A stretch of 57,527 bases of DNA from Lachnospiraceae bacterium (GTDB lineage Bacteria > Bacillota > Clostridia > Lachnospirales > Lachnospiraceae), in contig JAFZRY010000018.1 in the NCBI GenBank assembly GCA_017619615.1, positions 1-57,527 on the forward strand, in the 5' to 3' direction. How positions within the stretch are numbered: position 1 is the stretch's first letter; each line of letters starts with the position of its first letter. The position numbers were made by a program, and so were the translations under genes. Shown in pieces: positions 24,805 to 33,002 of this stretch. The notes under the pieces were generated by a model, which searched no databases, was not told the DNA's origin, and was given only the letters and a program-made list of their open reading frames with translations.

Positions 24805-24838
24805 AAAGGCCGAACAGAAAGCACTTTTGTTCGGCCTT
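24805..24838. terminator. bidirectional terminator
   Basis: AAGGCCGAACA (24805-24815) pairs with TGTTCGGCCTT (24828-24838). The minus strand has the better T-run, so it mainly ends the 25288-24851 gene, but it also lies just after the small Trp-rich peptide gene. Confidence 0.75.
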
Positions 24839-24850
24839 GGGTTATCACTA

Positions 24851-25288
24851 TTATTTCAGAGCGTCCCGAAGTTCTTCTTCTGAATAGCCAAAACAGTAAT
24901 CTTCGTCCATTCCATTTGAAAGCCAAATCCGAGCCGCATCATAAACGCTCAATCTTTCAGTATCTTCATCTTCTTCATCGTATTCCTCGTATTCATCGTC
25001 TTCATTCCTTCTTTTTTTCTCTGCACACTCCCAGCATATTATTGATTCAGACCAATAATCCCGAACATCCATCTCTGAAGGATTTGGTTCAAATACATCA
25101 AATAAACATCCGCACTCTTCACAAGTCTCATAATATACACCTTCCGTATGATACTCAACTGCCTCAATAGCACATTTTCCACAAAGCTTTACTTCAAAAT
25201 TATTATAAAGCAAGCCCGGGCATTCAATTTCGAATTCATTCTCTGCTTCTTCTGTGACAAACCTTTGTCCACACCATTCACACTTCAT
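24851..25288 (-). CDS. CxxC-rich acidic protein of unknown function
   Basis: A 145-residue protein with four CxxC knuckles in its first ~90 residues: CEWCG, CGKC, CEECGC and CWEC. These could hold two zinc ions, as in treble-clef or rubredoxin-like folds. Then come a highly acidic stretch (EDDEYEEYDEEDED) and a C-terminal helix pair (LSVYDAARIWLSNGM, then YSEEELRDALK). AAGGAGG precedes the ATG. Codon use is AT-rich, unlike neighbours on either side, so it is probably acquired. No family recognised; proteins of this look are frequent on phages and integrative elements. Confidence 0.7.
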   Translation of the reverse strand: MKCEWCGQRFVTEEAENEFEIECPGLLYNNFEVKLCGKCAIEAVEYHTEGVYYETCEECGCLFDVFEPNPSEMDVRDYWSESIICWECAEKKRRNEDDEYEEYDEEDEDTERLSVYDAARIWLSNGMDEDYCFGYSEEELRDALK

Positions 25289-25484
25289 TAGCAGTTCCTC
25301 CTTAATGATTTAGAATGATTGAGTTTTACTCTTGTTAAGTTTATTTTATAATAACTCATCTGTGAAATATACTGGTAAAACCGAACAATAAGGTTATCTA
25401 TTTTTCCAATATGATGCTTTTTATACTCTTTATGTTACTGTTATACAATTATTTGATAACTCTTTACTGAATAATAGCCACAAT

Positions 25485-26057
25485 TCATTTTTCAAACAAC
25501 AGACTATTATTTAATTTCTCTCCAAACCTCCTATGCCCTTCCCCCGTAAAATGCACCCCGTCATACGCCACCGGAATCCCCCACTCCCCGGCATCCGCAA
25601 ATCCAATCTCTTTCTCCTCCGCCAGCCTGCGATACTCCTCCGCCAGCCGCCTCGACTCCTCGATCACCGCTTCTCCCTGCACCCACGTCCCCGGCTTCAG
25701 CACCGGCGGTGCGATCAGCCAGACCGTTTCCGCGGCCTTCTTTTCCAGGATCAGGGAGACCAGGTTCTCCATCGCCCGCGCCGTCTCCTTCGCGGACAGC
25801 CCCATCAGCAGGTCATTGCTCCCCAGCATAATCACCACCGCATCCAGCGGCCCCACCGTCTCCAGCTGCCACACCATCACCTCATGCGCCGCCACCCGCG
25901 ACACCCCCAGGCCGTTCTGGCCGAAATTGTGAACGCGGAAGCCCGCCGCCGCCAGACGGTCCGGCCAGCGGACGTCTTTGGGGTAGCGCTCACCCCAGAG
26001 GGACTGCGGGTCAAAGCCGAAAGTGTTGGAATCGCCGAGGCAGGCTATGGTTTTCAT
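25485..26057 (-). CDS. SGNH/GDSL hydrolase (lysophospholipase L1-like)
   Basis: A 190-residue SGNH hydrolase. Block I is CLGDSNTFG with nucleophile Ser10, block II includes GQNGLG, block III is MLGSND, and block V is D166-x-x-H169 in YDGVHFTGEGH. It has no signal peptide. A GGAGG site precedes the ATG. It is close in layout to TesA/arylesterase-type enzymes; substrate unknown. The 196 bp upstream of the previous gene (25289-25484) are AT-rich and hold no recognisable gene. Confidence 0.88.
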   Translation of the reverse strand: MKTIACLGDSNTFGFDPQSLWGERYPKDVRWPDRLAAAGFRVHNFGQNGLGVSRVAAHEVMVWQLETVGPLDAVVIMLGSNDLLMGLSAKETARAMENLVSLILEKKAAETVWLIAPPVLKPGTWVQGEAVIEESRRLAEEYRRLAEEKEIGFADAGEWGIPVAYDGVHFTGEGHRRFGEKLNNSLLFEK

Positions 26058-26235
26058 GGGTCGTTCCTCCGGACGCGCTGAGGTGTCGTTAAATTCACAG
26101 GCATTATATCACAAATCTTCCGCAAAACTCATTTTTCCTGTCCCCCGCCCCAAAAATGTGCTATGATTACCCCGGAAAAACCGCGAAAACGCGCCGTGCG
26201 CATTCAAACTTACCGCGCACAGAAAGGAGCGCCTT

Positions 26236-26904
26236 ATGTTTCAATTTTGGGGAGACGGTTCCCAGGCCGCCCGCGACCTGGTAGACCAGATCCGCGTTCG
26301 CAGCACGGAAAACTTCAACTGGACCTTCATCTTCATCCTCGCCGTGGTCTTCTACGTATACTGGTCGGAGATCCACAAAAAGAATTACGAAGTGGTGCAG
26401 GCCGGGCTCGCGCTGTACGGCGTGCACTGGCTGTATGAGATCGGGAACGCCATTATCGGGCACGTGACCGGGTATCCGCTGTGGTCCGTGAGCAACGCGT
26501 CGACTACGTTCATCCTGCTGGTCGGCGTGTGCTGGGAGCTGTCCATGATGTTCTCGCTGGCGGGGATCATTTCGTTCAAGATGCTGCCGCAGGACCGGAG
26601 CAAACGGTATTTCGCGAAGAACGGGCGGCGCGGGATCAGCTGCAAGCTGGCCGGGGCGCTGGAGATGGCGCTGCTGTTCGCGCTGTTCGAGTCGTTCCTG
26701 GCGGCGACGTCGAACCACTCGTTCATCTGGGTGTATAAATGGTGGGGCGTGCTGCCCGTGTTCATCACGACGTACGTGCCGTTTTTCCTGGCCAGCAATT
26801 ACGTGCCGGACATGGCGCCCGCGAAGCGGAAGGCGTTCCTGATCGGCGAGTGGGCGCTGGTCGCGCTGCTGCTGGTCATCCTGATCCCGCTGGGGATCAT
26901 CTAA
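26236..26904 (+). CDS. polytopic membrane protein of unknown function
   Basis: A 222-residue protein with about six hydrophobic segments (first at about 28-46, last at about 200-220) and loops rich in aromatic residues. AAAGGAG precedes the ATG, and a TGC-TATGAT box sits at about 26158-26166. No family motif recognised. A CorA-like gene starts 48 bp downstream in the same direction without a terminator, so the two may be co-expressed. Confidence 0.65.
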   Translation: MFQFWGDGSQAARDLVDQIRVRSTENFNWTFIFILAVVFYVYWSEIHKKNYEVVQAGLALYGVHWLYEIGNAIIGHVTGYPLWSVSNASTTFILLVGVCWELSMMFSLAGIISFKMLPQDRSKRYFAKNGRRGISCKLAGALEMALLFALFESFLAATSNHSFIWVYKWWGVLPVFITTYVPFFLASNYVPDMAPAKRKAFLIGEWALVALLLVILIPLGII

Positions 26905-26952
26905 ACGGCCGGTTGAGCGGTCATCTGAATTCTGCAGAGAAGAGGAAAGCTT

Positions 26953-27870
26953 ATGTATTACCTGATCCGGGAGACCCTGGCCCCCTGCGGGGCTGACGAA
27001 ATCGCGACGGCGGATGTGCCGTACGTGGCGGTGCTGACGCCGGAGGAATGGCGGCGGAACCGCGAGCGGTTCGCGATGGGGATCGATATGGACGCCGTGC
27101 TGCCGGCGCTGTCACAGACGCGGGCAATCGTGAACTACGACTCGCTGACGGGGAACATTGCGATCCCCGCGGTGGGAGATTCGGAGCATCTGTCGGGCTC
27201 GTTCGCGTTCGCGCTGGACGAGCGGGGCGTCGTATTCATTGACGGGAGCGGGCTGGCGGAGTGCATCGTGCAGGCCGTGGCGGAGAGCCGGCGCTGGCGG
27301 ATGCCCGGGCTGGAGCGCTTTCTGTACGATTTTCTGGAGCAGATCATCGCGCCGGACCTGGCCCGGCTGGAGCAGTTGGAGCAGACGCTGGAAAGCCTGG
27401 AAGCCGAGATCCTGACTGGTGACGGCGAGCCCGTCATGGCCCGCCTCAACGACATCCGCGGCGACCTCCTGGACCTGAACCTGCACTACGGCCAGCTCCT
27501 GGACCTGGGCCTGGAGCTGGAGGAGAACGAAAACGGCTTTTTCGAAGAGGAAAACCTCCGCTACTTCCGCCTCTTCGCCGCCCGCGCCGACCGCCTGCGC
27601 GACATGGTCAACAACATGCGCGACTACACCGTCCAGCTGCGCGACCTGATCCAGACCCGCATCGACGTCAAGCAGAACCGCATCATCACGCTCCTGACCG
27701 TCATCACCACGATCTTCACGCCGCTGACGCTGCTCACGGGCTGGTACGGTATGAACTTCCGGTACATGCCGGAACTGGAATCGCGCTGGGGGTACCCGGC
27801 GGTGATCGCGGTGAGTCTGGCGATCGCGGGCGGATGCCTGCTGTATTTCAAGAGAAAAAAGTGGATGTAG
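26953..27870 (+). CDS. corA: CorA-like magnesium/divalent cation transporter
   Basis: A 305-residue CorA family protein. It has a soluble N-terminal alpha/beta domain, a long coiled-coil-like helix (about 125-235, with LARLEQLEQTLESLEAEI), and two C-terminal membrane helices. The signature GMN lies at 266-268 (GWYGMNF) between the helices, followed by an acidic loop. CorA pentamers import Mg2+ and sometimes Co2+/Ni2+. It is preceded by an unknown membrane protein 48 bp upstream and followed 26 bp downstream by a YD-repeat protein, so it may be the centre of a three-gene operon. Confidence 0.88.
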   Translation: MYYLIRETLAPCGADEIATADVPYVAVLTPEEWRRNRERFAMGIDMDAVLPALSQTRAIVNYDSLTGNIAIPAVGDSEHLSGSFAFALDERGVVFIDGSGLAECIVQAVAESRRWRMPGLERFLYDFLEQIIAPDLARLEQLEQTLESLEAEILTGDGEPVMARLNDIRGDLLDLNLHYGQLLDLGLELEENENGFFEEENLRYFRLFAARADRLRDMVNNMRDYTVQLRDLIQTRIDVKQNRIITLLTVITTIFTPLTLLTGWYGMNFRYMPELESRWGYPAVIAVSLAIAGGCLLYFKRKKWM

Positions 27871-27896
27871 GACCGAAAGAAAGGAAAGGAAACGAT

Positions 27897-28541
27897 ATGA
27901 GCAACCGGGAAATCACGGAACGCGACGCCGACGGCAACGTCACGAAACTCACCTGTCTGGACGCGAAAGGCGGCCTGATCTATACCCACGTCAGCGAATG
28001 GAAGGACGGCCGTCCGGTGCGCAAGACCAGTTACGGACCCGGCGGCGTCAAAACCGCGTCCTTTGAATACGCCTACGACGAGCAGGGGAACAACACGGAG
28101 GGCACCTGGTTCTCCTACAAAAACGGCGTCCTGATGAAGGCGACTTTTGTTTATGACGAAAACGCCCGGGTCATCGAAAAAACGCATCACGGCGCGGGGA
28201 CCGTGGCCACGAACAAGACCTTCCTGACCTATCGCGAAGACGGGAAGCTGGCCTGCTCGGAGTATTACGGCGTCTGGCCGGACAGCGCGCCGGTCTACAC
28301 GTACCGGGAATACGATGAGAACGGTTTCTGCGTGAAAAGCACCACGGAAGACGCGCAGCACCGGGTCCTGCATTACGATGTTTACACGCCGGCGGAGAAC
28401 GGCAAAGTGGCCGAATACACTAATTTTGACGCGGACGGAAAGCAGGTCTACCGCATCGTGTATTATTACGATGAAGAGGGGAATACCGTAAAAACCGAAC
28501 GGTATGACGCGGACAACACGCTGTATTCCGTAAAGAACTGA
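27897..28541 (+). CDS. YD (RHS-like) repeat protein
   Basis: A 214-residue protein made of about nine YD-type repeats: FEYAYDEQGN, FVYDENARV, YREYDENGF, YYYDEEGNTVKTERYDADN and similar. These normally form beta-sheet shells in RHS toxins and wall proteins. It lacks a signal peptide, toxin core (DPxG) and C-terminal toxin domain, so it is not a classic polymorphic toxin. AAAGGAAAGGA precedes the ATG at 27897; the longer upstream frame overlaps the CorA gene and is not favoured. Confidence 0.7.
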   Translation: MSNREITERDADGNVTKLTCLDAKGGLIYTHVSEWKDGRPVRKTSYGPGGVKTASFEYAYDEQGNNTEGTWFSYKNGVLMKATFVYDENARVIEKTHHGAGTVATNKTFLTYREDGKLACSEYYGVWPDSAPVYTYREYDENGFCVKSTTEDAQHRVLHYDVYTPAENGKVAEYTNFDADGKQVYRIVYYYDEEGNTVKTERYDADNTLYSVKN

Positions 28542-28591
28542 GCGGCGGAAAGAAAACACGGGACGCTTTCCGGGTTTATTCCGTTCCATAC

Positions 28592-28618
28592 AAAAAGGCG
28601 GGCTTTTGCCCGCCTTCT
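28592..28618. terminator. bidirectional terminator
   Basis: AAGGCGGGC pairs with GCCCGCCTT around TTTT, with A-run on the left (T-run for the minus strand). It lies between the convergent YD-repeat and opine-dehydrogenase-family genes. Confidence 0.8.
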
Positions 28619-28643
28619 GTATATTTGCTTCCGGACCGTTCCG

Positions 28644-29741
28644 TTACTCCGCTTTCTTCCCGCTCTGCAGGAAACCGATCACCTCTTCGCGGCTTAAGCC
28701 CCGGACGCCCAGACGGGCCGCATTTCTGCCTTCCGCCCGGAAATCCCGGTCATAAATGCTGGACAGCAGCAGGATCACGGCGTCGATGTTCTGCACGTCC
28801 ACGCCCGCGATATGCCCCAGTTCGGAGATCGGGACCAGGCTCATCGGCACGTCCTCCGTCACGTAACGCACGTCGATGGAATGCGCGCCTTTGATCTCCT
28901 GATACGCTTCGTTGTGCTGCAGCAGTTCATACAGGTCGCCGCCGTACGTGTCATACGATTTCTTCAGCCACTCTTCCGCGCTGAGGATGTCCGCCCCGTA
29001 CGCCTTGGCCACCGCCATCCGCTCCAGATCGATCCGGTGGATCAGTCGGGCCACGGCGGGGCTGATCCCTTCGATATAATGCAGGAATCCGTTTTTATCC
29101 GTCTCGATGCGGCCGATGTTGAGCAGCACCGGCGTGGGATGGAACAGCGCCCCGATGTTGGAAAGGCTGGTGACCAGGCAGCTGCTGACCGGCTTAAACT
29201 GCGGATAATACGGATGCAGCAGGGCCAGCACCTCATCCGTCCGGTCCGCCGGGAAAGCGGCGATATCCACTTCCTTTTTCACGCCGTAGATCTCCACGCG
29301 GGATTCCCCGATCCGCCGGCAGGAATAGATCAGCGTCTGCGTCTCGGCGATCACGACGTCAGCCGTGCAGCCGTTCTCCCGCAGGCCGTTCAGAAAATCC
29401 AGCGCCCCGCAGGTCCGGCCGGGGTTCAGAACGACCACCTGACCGTCCTCCAGCGCCCCCGCGATCTTCTCCGCGATCATCCTGTGCGTGAAAGAAGGCG
29501 TGACGACCATGATCAGGGCCGTGCCCCGGATCGCTTCGCACGCGTCCGCCGTGACCATTGCCAGCGGCCGGAATTCTTCCGTCCCGTTCAGGCACAGCTC
29601 GATGCCCCCGTTTTTCCGGATCCCTTCAATATACTGTGGGAAAAGATCACACAGATGGACGGAAGCCCCCTGACTGGCCAGATAGGCGGCAATGGCAGCC
29701 CCGCCGTTGCCTGCTCCGATTACTGCGATCGCTTTATTCAT
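28644..29741 (-). CDS. NAD/NADP octopine/nopaline dehydrogenase family protein
   Basis: A 365-residue opine-dehydrogenase family enzyme. The N-terminal NAD(P) loop is IGAGNGGAA (G9-x-G11-x-x-G14). NPGRTCGALDF and the NIGALFHPTPVLLN block (conserved His-Pro before the all-helical C-terminal domain) match this family. Such enzymes interconvert an opine (N-carboxyalkyl amino acid) with an amino acid plus a 2-oxo acid. It lies 31 bp downstream of an ornithine-cyclodeaminase-family gene in the same operon, under the RpiR-linked operator, which suggests a catabolic or biosynthetic step on an opine-like compound. Confidence 0.85.
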   Translation of the reverse strand: MNKAIAVIGAGNGGAAIAAYLASQGASVHLCDLFPQYIEGIRKNGGIELCLNGTEEFRPLAMVTADACEAIRGTALIMVVTPSFTHRMIAEKIAGALEDGQVVVLNPGRTCGALDFLNGLRENGCTADVVIAETQTLIYSCRRIGESRVEIYGVKKEVDIAAFPADRTDEVLALLHPYYPQFKPVSSCLVTSLSNIGALFHPTPVLLNIGRIETDKNGFLHYIEGISPAVARLIHRIDLERMAVAKAYGADILSAEEWLKKSYDTYGGDLYELLQHNEAYQEIKGAHSIDVRYVTEDVPMSLVPISELGHIAGVDVQNIDAVILLLSSIYDRDFRAEGRNAARLGVRGLSREEVIGFLQSGKKAE

Positions 29742-29772
29742 GTTCCGTCTCCTCGGTCTTGCCAGAATTCTG

Positions 29773-30795
29773 TCAGTCTTCCCAGTAAAGCAGTTTCGTG
29801 CCGACGCCGGTCTCCAGCGCTTTCCGGTAGCAGCGGGTGGTCACGGCCAGGTCCAGCAGGCCGGTGCCGATCGCGTTGAAATAAATGATCTCCTCGTCAT
29901 TTTCCCGTCCCGGCTTGCTCCCGTTCAGGATGCCGCCCAGCTGGGAGTAGATGTCTTCGTCCTTGACCAGGCCGTCGCGCCACATTAAGGCGACCGTGCT
30001 GACCATGCGGTGCTTGATGTTGAACCAGTTGTCCACTACGATCTTGTCCGCCAGACGGACGCAGTCATATTCCACTTCGTAGTCCGCGAAGTTGCACAGC
30101 AGGGTGCCCTTCTTCAGCCATTCCGCCTTGATGAACGGTTCGTTCGCCAGCGTCGCGCAGACGGTGACGTCGCTTTCGCGGACGGCCGCTTCCAGATCCG
30201 CGGCAAAATCGAACGCCACGTTCGGATATTTTTCGCGCGCTTCCGCGATGTAACGCTCCGCGTTGGCCTGGATGATGTCGTATACATGGACCTTTTCGAT
30301 CCCCGGGCGGACCATCAGGATCGCTTCCAGCTGCGTGCGGCCCTGTGCGCCGGCGCCGCAGACGGTCAGGACTCTGGAATCTTCCCGGGACAGCAGGCGG
30401 ACAGCAACGCCGCCGGAAGCGCCGGTCCGCTTGGCGGACACTTCGGTGCCGTCCGCGAAACAGATCGGGAGTTTTGTGTCCGGATCGTTCAGGATCATCG
30501 TCACGCTGGCGCGGGGCAGACCCTGCTTGTAGTTCTGGGGGCCGCTGCCGATCCATTTGATGCCGGCCATGTCATATTCGCCGCCCAGGTAGCCGGGCAT
30601 CGCGTTGATGCGGCCGAGTACGTTTTCGTCTTCCGGGGTCTTGCCCCAGCGCATGACCATTTTGCCGGGCGTGATCACGTCGCCTTCTTCCGTCAGCACA
30701 TAGGCACGCTCCACGTCATGCATGACTTCTTCCATGTTTCCCGCGCCCAGATTATGCATATCCTTGTTGTTGAGGAACAACACTTCCCTGTTCAT
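29773..30795 (-). CDS. ornithine cyclodeaminase/mu-crystallin family protein
   Basis: A 340-residue member of the OCD family. The NAD(P) loop is VCGAGAQGRTQ (around 145-155), and the substrate domain contains the conserved K of EVSAKRTGASGG. Family members deaminate ornithine to proline, reduce cyclic imines or dehydrogenate N-alkyl amino acids; the sequence does not settle which. GGAGG(AAAAAGA) lies upstream of the ATG. It is divergent from the RpiR regulator gene, and its promoter (TTGATT-N17-TACTAT) lies beside the 18-bp palindrome. Confidence 0.85.
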   Translation of the reverse strand: MNREVLFLNNKDMHNLGAGNMEEVMHDVERAYVLTEEGDVITPGKMVMRWGKTPEDENVLGRINAMPGYLGGEYDMAGIKWIGSGPQNYKQGLPRASVTMILNDPDTKLPICFADGTEVSAKRTGASGGVAVRLLSREDSRVLTVCGAGAQGRTQLEAILMVRPGIEKVHVYDIIQANAERYIAEAREKYPNVAFDFAADLEAAVRESDVTVCATLANEPFIKAEWLKKGTLLCNFADYEVEYDCVRLADKIVVDNWFNIKHRMVSTVALMWRDGLVKDEDIYSQLGGILNGSKPGRENDEEIIYFNAIGTGLLDLAVTTRCYRKALETGVGTKLLYWED

Positions 30796-30843
30796 TGCTC
30801 TTTTTCCTCCGGTTATGATTTTTTCCTGGCCGAAGCCACTTCG

Positions 30844-30872
30844 ATAGTAACATAAATAAAACCAATAATCAA
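30844..30872 (-). promoter_or_regulatory. promoter of the OCD/opine-dehydrogenase operon
   Basis: On the minus strand TTGATT (30872-30867), 17-bp spacer, TACTAT (30849-30844), about 50 bp before the ATG at 30795. The 18-bp palindrome at 30877-30894 is directly upstream of the -35. Confidence 0.65.
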
Positions 30873-30876
30873 GCTA

Positions 30877-30894
30877 AATAATATTTATATTATT
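30877..30894. promoter_or_regulatory. 18-bp palindromic operator (RpiR candidate), site 1
   Basis: AATAATAT-TT-ATATTATT: perfect eight-base arms around TT. It lies in the divergent region between the OCD gene and the RpiR regulator gene. The same architecture recurs at 32007-32024, with C/G replacing the outer A/T. Confidence 0.7.
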
Positions 30895-30913
30895 TTTTCT
30901 TTTTTAGCCCGGC

Positions 30914-30942
30914 TTGACAGATATCTGTTTCTGTAATAGGAT
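30914..30942 (+). promoter_or_regulatory. promoter of the RpiR regulator gene
   Basis: TTGACA (30914-30919), 17-bp spacer, TAGGAT (30937-30942). Confidence 0.65.
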
Positions 30943-30995
30943 AAAGCAAGTGAAAAACGGCGCCGGACACGCGCCGGACCGCAAGGATGGCATCC

Positions 30996-31856
30996 ATGGA
31001 CTCTTTATTCAAAACCCTGCAGGACACGTATCCCGGCCTGCCCAAGACCAAAAAAAAGATCGCCCGCTACTTCCTGGAAAACTACAAGGAGATCCCTTTC
31101 CGCACCGTCACGGAGCTGGCCGAGGAACTGGATATCAGCGACACTTCTATCGTCAAATACTGCAAGCAGCTCGGGTTCAACGGCTACGGGGACTTCCGCC
31201 ACGCCGTCTCCAATTACGTCATGACCGAGACTTCCTGGGGCAAACGGCTGGAGCAGCATATCGACGAAATGAAAGGGCGGGACGTCTATACGCAGGTCTT
31301 TCAGAACGTCCAGAACAACGTCATCGCGACCTTCCAGAATGATCAGAACATCTCGAATTTCAGTCTTCTGATCGACGAGATCCTGCGGGCTGAAGGCATT
31401 TACATCATTGGCTACCGATCCTCCGCCATTCTGGCGCGCTATCTGTCGCGGGCGTTGGGAGAACAGGGATTCCGCACCGTCCCGCTGACGCCGGAAAACT
31501 GCGACGTCCGGATCGTGGCCGCCCGGATAAAGCCCGGCGACCTTCTGATCTCCTTCAGCTTTGCCCGCTACGCACAGGACACCATCGACGTGATCACCCG
31601 TGTCACCGAAAAAGGCGTAAAGCACATCGCTTTCACCGATACGCCCCTAAGCCCGGCCGCCCGCCATGCGGACCGCTTCTTTATCATCAGCAACACTTCT
31701 TTCCACAACACGCCGTCCTTGAGCGGCGCGATCTCCTTCATCGACGCGATCCTCGCAGAAACCGCGCAGCGCGATCCCGACCGCGCGCGGACCAGAATGA
31801 AGGAAGTGGAGGAGTTCTTCGGGGGCCGCGACATGTATTCTTCTATTAAGAAATAA
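30996..31856 (+). CDS. MurR/RpiR family transcriptional regulator
   Basis: A 286-residue regulator. Residues 1-75 form the RpiR-type HTH (TVTELAEELDISDTSIVKYC, recognition helix DTSIVKYCKQLGFNGYGDFR). Residues about 115-250 form a SIS domain (GIYIIGYRSSAILARYLSRAL; GDLLISFSFARYAQDTIDV) that usually binds a phosphosugar-like effector. The ATG at 30996 is preferred because AAGG (30983-30986) is nine bases away; the ATG at 30987 is too close to it. It sits between two gene groups whose control regions share an 18-bp palindrome, so it is the likely local regulator. A terminator follows. Confidence 0.88.
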   Translation: MDSLFKTLQDTYPGLPKTKKKIARYFLENYKEIPFRTVTELAEELDISDTSIVKYCKQLGFNGYGDFRHAVSNYVMTETSWGKRLEQHIDEMKGRDVYTQVFQNVQNNVIATFQNDQNISNFSLLIDEILRAEGIYIIGYRSSAILARYLSRALGEQGFRTVPLTPENCDVRIVAARIKPGDLLISFSFARYAQDTIDVITRVTEKGVKHIAFTDTPLSPAARHADRFFIISNTSFHNTPSLSGAISFIDAILAETAQRDPDRARTRMKEVEEFFGGRDMYSSIKK

Positions 31857-31880
31857 AGGCCTGCCCTCTTTTATCCATCA

Positions 31881-31908
31881 AAACCGCCGTTTTCGGGCGG
31901 TTTTTTTG
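31881..31908 (+). terminator. rho-independent terminator after rpiR
   Basis: AAACCGCC pairs with GGCGGTTT around GTTTTCG and is followed by seven Ts. Confidence 0.85.
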
Positions 31909-31966
31909 TTTTCCCGGAATCTTCCGCTGTTTGTCAAAAAATTTTATAAATATTACCATTTCCCTA

Positions 31967-31995
31967 TTGAAAAACATTTATCTTTATGTTACCAT
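31967..31995 (+). promoter_or_regulatory. promoter of the amidase/Dpp operon
   Basis: TTGAAA (31967-31972), 17-bp spacer, TACCAT (31990-31995). The predicted start point (about 32003) falls just before the palindrome at 32007-32024, the position of a blocking operator. Confidence 0.7.
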
Positions 31996-32006
31996 ATCAT
32001 TGTCAG

Positions 32007-32024
32007 AGTAATATTTATATTACT
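32007..32024. promoter_or_regulatory. 18-bp palindromic operator (RpiR candidate), site 2
   Basis: AGTAATAT-TT-ATATTACT: perfect eight-base arms around TT, the same design as site 1 at 30877-30894 (14 of 16 arm positions shared). It overlaps the early transcribed region of the amidase/Dpp operon. Confidence 0.72.
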
Positions 32025-32056
32025 TTCCGTCAATCTACACAGGTAAGGAGTACGTC

Positions 32057-32950
32057 ATGGGAACAGCAGCATCACCTGTAAGAATTGCCTGCATCCAAAT
32101 GGAGATCATAGAAGGAAACGTGGAAGCCAACCTCAGCAAGGCGGAAGGCTTTATCCTTGAAGCCTGCCGGAACGGCGCCCGCCTGATCGTTCTTCCGGAA
32201 ACTTTTAACTGCGGTTTCTTCATGGACAGCCGGGAACAGGCCTTTAAGGTGGCCGAGCCCGTGCCGGAAGGCAGTTCCACGCAGCTGCTCATCCGGCTGG
32301 CGCAAGATAACGGCGTCTATATCTGTGCTTCTCTTCTGGAAAGAGTCGGCTATGACGTGTTCAACGCCGGGATCCTGGTCGGCCCGGACGGCTACATCGG
32401 GAAATACAGAAAGCTCCACCCCTGTGAAGACGAAGTGTATTTCGTGGAACCGGGCGATCTCGGGATCCCCGTCTTCCATACCCCCATCGGCCGGATCGGC
32501 CTGTGCGTATGCCTGGACGCCTATTATCCCGAAGTGTTCCGCATCCAGGCCCTGCAGGGCGCGGACATCGTCTGCTGCATGTTCAACTCCAGCGACGTCA
32601 AGGAGACCCGCCATCTGCCGGATCCCTTCCATACGCTGATCACCTCCATCTGCATGGCGAACGCCGTCAGCAATCACATCTTTACGGTCTGCTGCGACCG
32701 TGTCGGACGGGGCCACGCCTCCATCCACGGCAACAAATACGCCGGTCAGAGCGCGATCATCAGCCCCTGGGGCGGTCCCGTCACCGAGATCGCTTCCGAT
32801 GAAGAGGAAGTCATCCTGTACGCCGACGTCGACCTGTGCGACGCCCGCCGGAAAAACTACCACCCCACAAACAGCCGCCTGGCCGTCCGCCGCACCGACG
32901 TGTACAGCGCCGACCTGGGCTACGACCCCAAAAAGTATCCCCGTCAGTAA
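32057..32950 (+). CDS. carbon-nitrogen hydrolase (nitrilase superfamily amidase)
   Basis: A 297-residue nitrilase-superfamily enzyme with the catalytic triad visible: Glu48 in LPETF, Lys119 in KYRKLHP and Cys152 in CVCLDAYYPE. Members hydrolyse amides, carbamoyl groups or nitriles. There is no signal peptide, so it acts in the cytoplasm, probably on an imported substrate. It is the first gene of an operon that continues with a complete Dpp/Opp-type ABC importer. AAGGAG precedes the ATG. Confidence 0.88.
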   Translation: MGTAASPVRIACIQMEIIEGNVEANLSKAEGFILEACRNGARLIVLPETFNCGFFMDSREQAFKVAEPVPEGSSTQLLIRLAQDNGVYICASLLERVGYDVFNAGILVGPDGYIGKYRKLHPCEDEVYFVEPGDLGIPVFHTPIGRIGLCVCLDAYYPEVFRIQALQGADIVCCMFNSSDVKETRHLPDPFHTLITSICMANAVSNHIFTVCCDRVGRGHASIHGNKYAGQSAIISPWGGPVTEIASDEEEVILYADVDLCDARRKNYHPTNSRLAVRRTDVYSADLGYDPKKYPRQ

Positions 32951-33002
32951 GAATGTTAAGCGGAAAAGCTTACAGATAAGAACGTGAAAAAGGAGAAAAA
33001 CA

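Noticed and set aside
27897-28541. YD-repeat protein as a contact-dependent RHS toxin
   Set aside because: No signal or export domain, no DPxG-type autoprotease site, no variable C-terminal toxin and no immunity gene follow it.
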